Below the pieces are notes generated by a model. That model was not told the DNA's origin. It did no database searches and saw only the letters and a program-made list of their open reading frames with translations. Shown here in pieces: positions 61,817 through 64,000 of a stretch of 64,000 nucleotides of DNA. Made by a program: the position numbers and the translations under genes. Source of the DNA: Aureispira sp. CCB-QB1. Lineage in GTDB: Bacteria > Bacteroidota > Bacteroidia > Chitinophagales > Saprospiraceae. Each line of letters starts with the position of its first letter. Position 1 is the stretch's first letter. The DNA lies in assembly GCF_000724545.1 (NCBI RefSeq), contig NZ_JHBV01000049.1, forward strand, positions 1 to 64,000. Direction: 5' to 3'.

Positions 61817-64000
61817 TTACTCTTTTATTACCTTTAATATGGCTGTAGAAGCATCCATCTTAATAGAAACCAAATACAAACCAGAAGGGTATCCCTCCAA
61901 AGATAAATCTAAGTATTGTTGTTGTGTTACCTTTAAAGTGTGCAATATTTGCCCATGAACACTTGTAATTTGAATGGTTGCTTCCGTTGGAATGTGCCCC
62001 AAATCTAAAGATACATTTCCTGTTGTTGGATTAGGATAAACAGAAATATTGGCTTTATTTTGAATGTTAGAAACAGCAACGCCACAAGAAGAGAAGGCGG
62101 TTACATTGATGTAGTCAACGCTAGTCTTGCTATCAAAGGCAAACCCAAATTGATCTCTATATTCTAAGGTAACGGTTTTTAGACCAGGGGTAGCATAAGT
62201 AACCGAATGAGGACCATTACCAGTTGCTGTTGCAGGAGATGCTCCTGCTCCAAAGTCCCAAAATGGACTCAAGCCAAAACCTAAATTGGAACTACTGTGA
62301 TTGGTGAACACAACAGGATCGCCTTCACAAGGATTGGTTACATCGGCAGCGAAAGCAACATCAGGACAACCAAAGCCATTGCTTAAATCAATGTTTTTAT
62401 TAGAAGCTGTACCCGCACCACAATAGTTCGTAGGAACTACGGTAAGTTGAAAATCAACATGGGTACTGTTGAGAGTAATGGTATTGGTACCTTGACCTTG
62501 ACTAATTGTTGCAGCACCAGCAGGGCTAATGGTCCATACGTAATAAGTGGCACCATTTACATTGTTAATAGAATACGTTTCACTTTCTCCAAAACACAAA
62601 TTACTATATCCTGATATCGTACCAGCCGCAGCAGGTACAGCAACACTAGTTAGGTTGATCGCATTTGATGTATTGATGCAGCCATCGTTGATTTCAAGGG
62701 TATAATTACCAGAGCTGCTAGCAGTCCATGTCGTGTCTCCAATTGTAGCTGCGCCTAGAGAGTTGCCATTTAAAAACCATTCGTACGTAGCTCCTGCAAT
62801 GTAGTTGGCAGAAATTTCTGTAGAACCTCCGACGCAGAAGCTAGTAGATGCAGCGTTGATTGTTGCAGTCGGCAGCGGTGCTTCTGTAATGGTTAAGGCA
62901 TTAGACGTTGCGGTACAGCCCAAAGCATTCGTTACTTCAACAGTATAAATACCACTATTATTAATGCTAATTGTATTGTCTTCTAGCGTTGGAGTAGTAA
63001 TATTATTACCATCTAATATCCAAGTATAGGTCGCTCCTGGATCTAAGTTAGCGTTTAGTGTTAAGTTAGAACCAGCACAATAACTATTACTAGGGGCTGT
63101 AAGATTGATTTGTGGATAAGCAGCGTTGATTGGCGAAAATACGGCTGAAGTATCTAAACATCCATTTGAACTAGTGATAACCAATTGATAATTACCAACA
63201 GTTGTAATGTCTAAAGTAGCTTGCGTTTGTCCCGAAATAGGACTGTTGTTGTTAAGCCAAGTATAACTGCCACCAGCAATAGTATTGGCAGTTAAGGTAA
63301 TGGTGCCCGTTCCTCCACAGAAATTAGCGGCAGAAGTAGCAAAAATAGCTTGCTCTTGAGGGAAGAAAGTAATGCTTTCTGTTGATGATTGCGTAGTACA
63401 ACCATCAGTATTGGTAACCACATTATAATAGTCTCCTGCTTGATGAGCTGCATAGGTACTGCTATTAGCTCCAGGTATTAGTGTATTGTTGTAATACCAA
63501 GCAATTGTTTCTCCATTGGCACTATTCACCGTTCCTGTAAGAAGGGTATTGGTTCCTTGACAGATTTGATTGGAGTTGGCGCTATTGGTGGCAACGGGTG
63601 GAGCAGTGTTGACAAAATTAACAGTTACTTGATCTGTATTAGCACAACCATTATTATCGGTTCCTGTTACAGAATAAGTGGCATTACTAGTAGGAGTAAA
63701 AGAAACCCCATCAACAACACCATTGTCCCAAACATAGTTAGCGGCACCAGAGCCTGTTAAGGTTAATGCTTCTCCTTGACAGATAACGGTAGAGGAGGCA
63801 TTGGCAACTACTGTTGGTAATGGATTGACAACGACTGTTAATTGGCTCGTATTGCTGCACCCATTACTAGCAGTACCTGTAACGCTATAATTATCAGTTG
63901 CACTAGGCGAAAAGGCAACGCCGTCAGAAATATTATTGTTCCAACTGTAACTGATGGCACCTGTGCCAGAAAGCGTGACAGAATCTCCTTGGCAGAGTGT
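61817..64000 (-). CDS. Ig/PKD-repeat surface protein with T9SS sorting domain (5' end outside window)
   Basis: The frame is open from 64000 to the stop at 61817 (727 codons and stop), so the start lies beyond the window edge. It contains at least seven modules of about 70-85 residues, each opening with a Cys phrase such as TVICQGEALTLTGSG, FCGGTGTITLTAN, SYCAGSNLTLNANLD or SFCVGGSTEISAN and closing with a second Cys such as SSNGCLDTS. A PKD-like domain follows near the end (FWDFGAGASPATATGNG, HSVTYATPGLKTVTLEYRD). The C terminus is a T9SS sorting domain (ISVYPNPTTGNVSLDLG, IQITSVHGQIL, YPSGLYLVSIK). It is a secreted adhesin or matrix protein of a kind common in gliding Bacteroidota; ligand unknown. 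Confidence 0.9.
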   Translation of the reverse strand, partial: TLCQGDSVTLSGTGAISYSWNNNISDGVAFSPSATDNYSVTGTASNGCSNTSQLTVVVNPLPTVVANASSTVICQGEALTLTGSGAANYVWDNGVVDGVSFTPTSNATYSVTGTDNNGCANTDQVTVNFVNTAPPVATNSANSNQICQGTNTLLTGTVNSANGETIAWYYNNTLIPGANSSTYAAHQAGDYYNVVTNTDGCTTQSSTESITFFPQEQAIFATSAANFCGGTGTITLTANTIAGGSYTWLNNNSPISGQTQATLDITTVGNYQLVITSSNGCLDTSAVFSPINAAYPQINLTAPSNSYCAGSNLTLNANLDPGATYTWILDGNNITTPTLEDNTISINNSGIYTVEVTNALGCTATSNALTITEAPLPTATINAASTSFCVGGSTEISANYIAGATYEWFLNGNSLGAATIGDTTWTASSSGNYTLEINDGCINTSNAINLTSVAVPAAAGTISGYSNLCFGESETYSINNVNGATYYVWTISPAGAATISQGQGTNTITLNSTHVDFQLTVVPTNYCGAGTASNKNIDLSNGFGCPDVAFAADVTNPCEGDPVVFTNHSSSNLGFGLSPFWDFGAGASPATATGNGPHSVTYATPGLKTVTLEYRDQFGFAFDSKTSVDYINVTAFSSCGVAVSNIQNKANISVYPNPTTGNVSLDLGHIPTEATIQITSVHGQILHTLKVTQQQYLDLSLEGYPSGLYLVSIKMDASTAILKVIKE

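Overview
The window looks like chromosome of a low-GC, gliding-type member of the phylum Bacteroidota. The signs are three proteins ending in type IX secretion (T9SS) C-terminal sorting domains, TonB-dependent receptors with N-terminal carboxypeptidase-regulatory domains, a PorE-like TPR/PD40/OmpA protein, and promoters of the Bacteroidota form TTG-N19/20-TAnnTTTG with few Shine-Dalgarno sequences. The mix of families (bacterial GH3, S74 fibre-like protein, M43 metalloproteases, Ig/PKD-repeat adhesin) suggests Saprospiria (Aureispira/Saprospira-like), but that is inference. I found no rRNA, tRNA, CRISPR array, transposase, integrase or phage gene.

Layout. 0.4-6.9 kb: a CCG-domain Fe-S protein with a small conserved partner, a large secreted glycosidase-like protein, a double-SPOR protein and an SGNH lipoprotein. 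7.1-11.8 kb: a TonB receptor and its upstream beta-helix lipoprotein. 12.1-17.7 kb (minus strand): membrane protein, AraC regulator, rpoN, SAM hydroxide adenosyltransferase, trmD. 18-28.6 kb (plus strand): GNAT, GlsB-like membrane protein, PorE-like protein, M42 aminopeptidase, polyprenol-phosphate glycosyltransferase, signal peptidase I, CpeT-like protein, diadenylate cyclase, NUDIX hydrolase. 28.7-32.2 kb: a very long TraB-family protein. 32.5-34.3 kb: DUF4291 protein, a secreted protein, and a gene-free stretch with a repeat and a candidate structured RNA. 34.3-39.1 kb: fatty-acid-hydroxylase-like protein, two tandem LRR genes and a 5'-truncated calpain-like protease. 39.2-48.3 kb: PolB-like exonuclease, ADP-ribosylglycohydrolase, GH3 protein, riboflavin synthase, S74 protein, M43 protease, an unusual TyrRS. 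48.8-64 kb: a large M43 protease, then McrC and McrB separated by a zinc-receptor-like gene, an erythromycin-esterase-like gene and a GNAT, and last a 5'-incomplete adhesin.

The items most worth a second look are: (i) two GCAAC-N3-GTTGC operators built into the promoter of a ZnuD-like receptor whose mRNA looks almost leaderless; (ii) an mcrB/mcrC pair split by 4.7 kb; (iii) a 163-bp element present twice in inverted orientation, 162/163 identical, 14.4 kb apart; (iv) a hairpin-rich plus-strand segment at 34.15-34.34 kb ending in a clear terminator; (v) a recent LRR duplication that carried along the tail of a truncated calpain-like gene, with changes confined to the middle of the LRR proteins; (vi) a TyrRS with Thr at the first HIGH position and an extra C-terminal domain.

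Several starts were placed downstream of the longest open frame (1889-4057, 4526-6088, 22032-23054, 45120-46646, 53371-54606, 54730-57075, 57099-57638) because a signal peptide, a promoter or the conserved domain begins there. All functions are read from motifs by eye; no database search was run.
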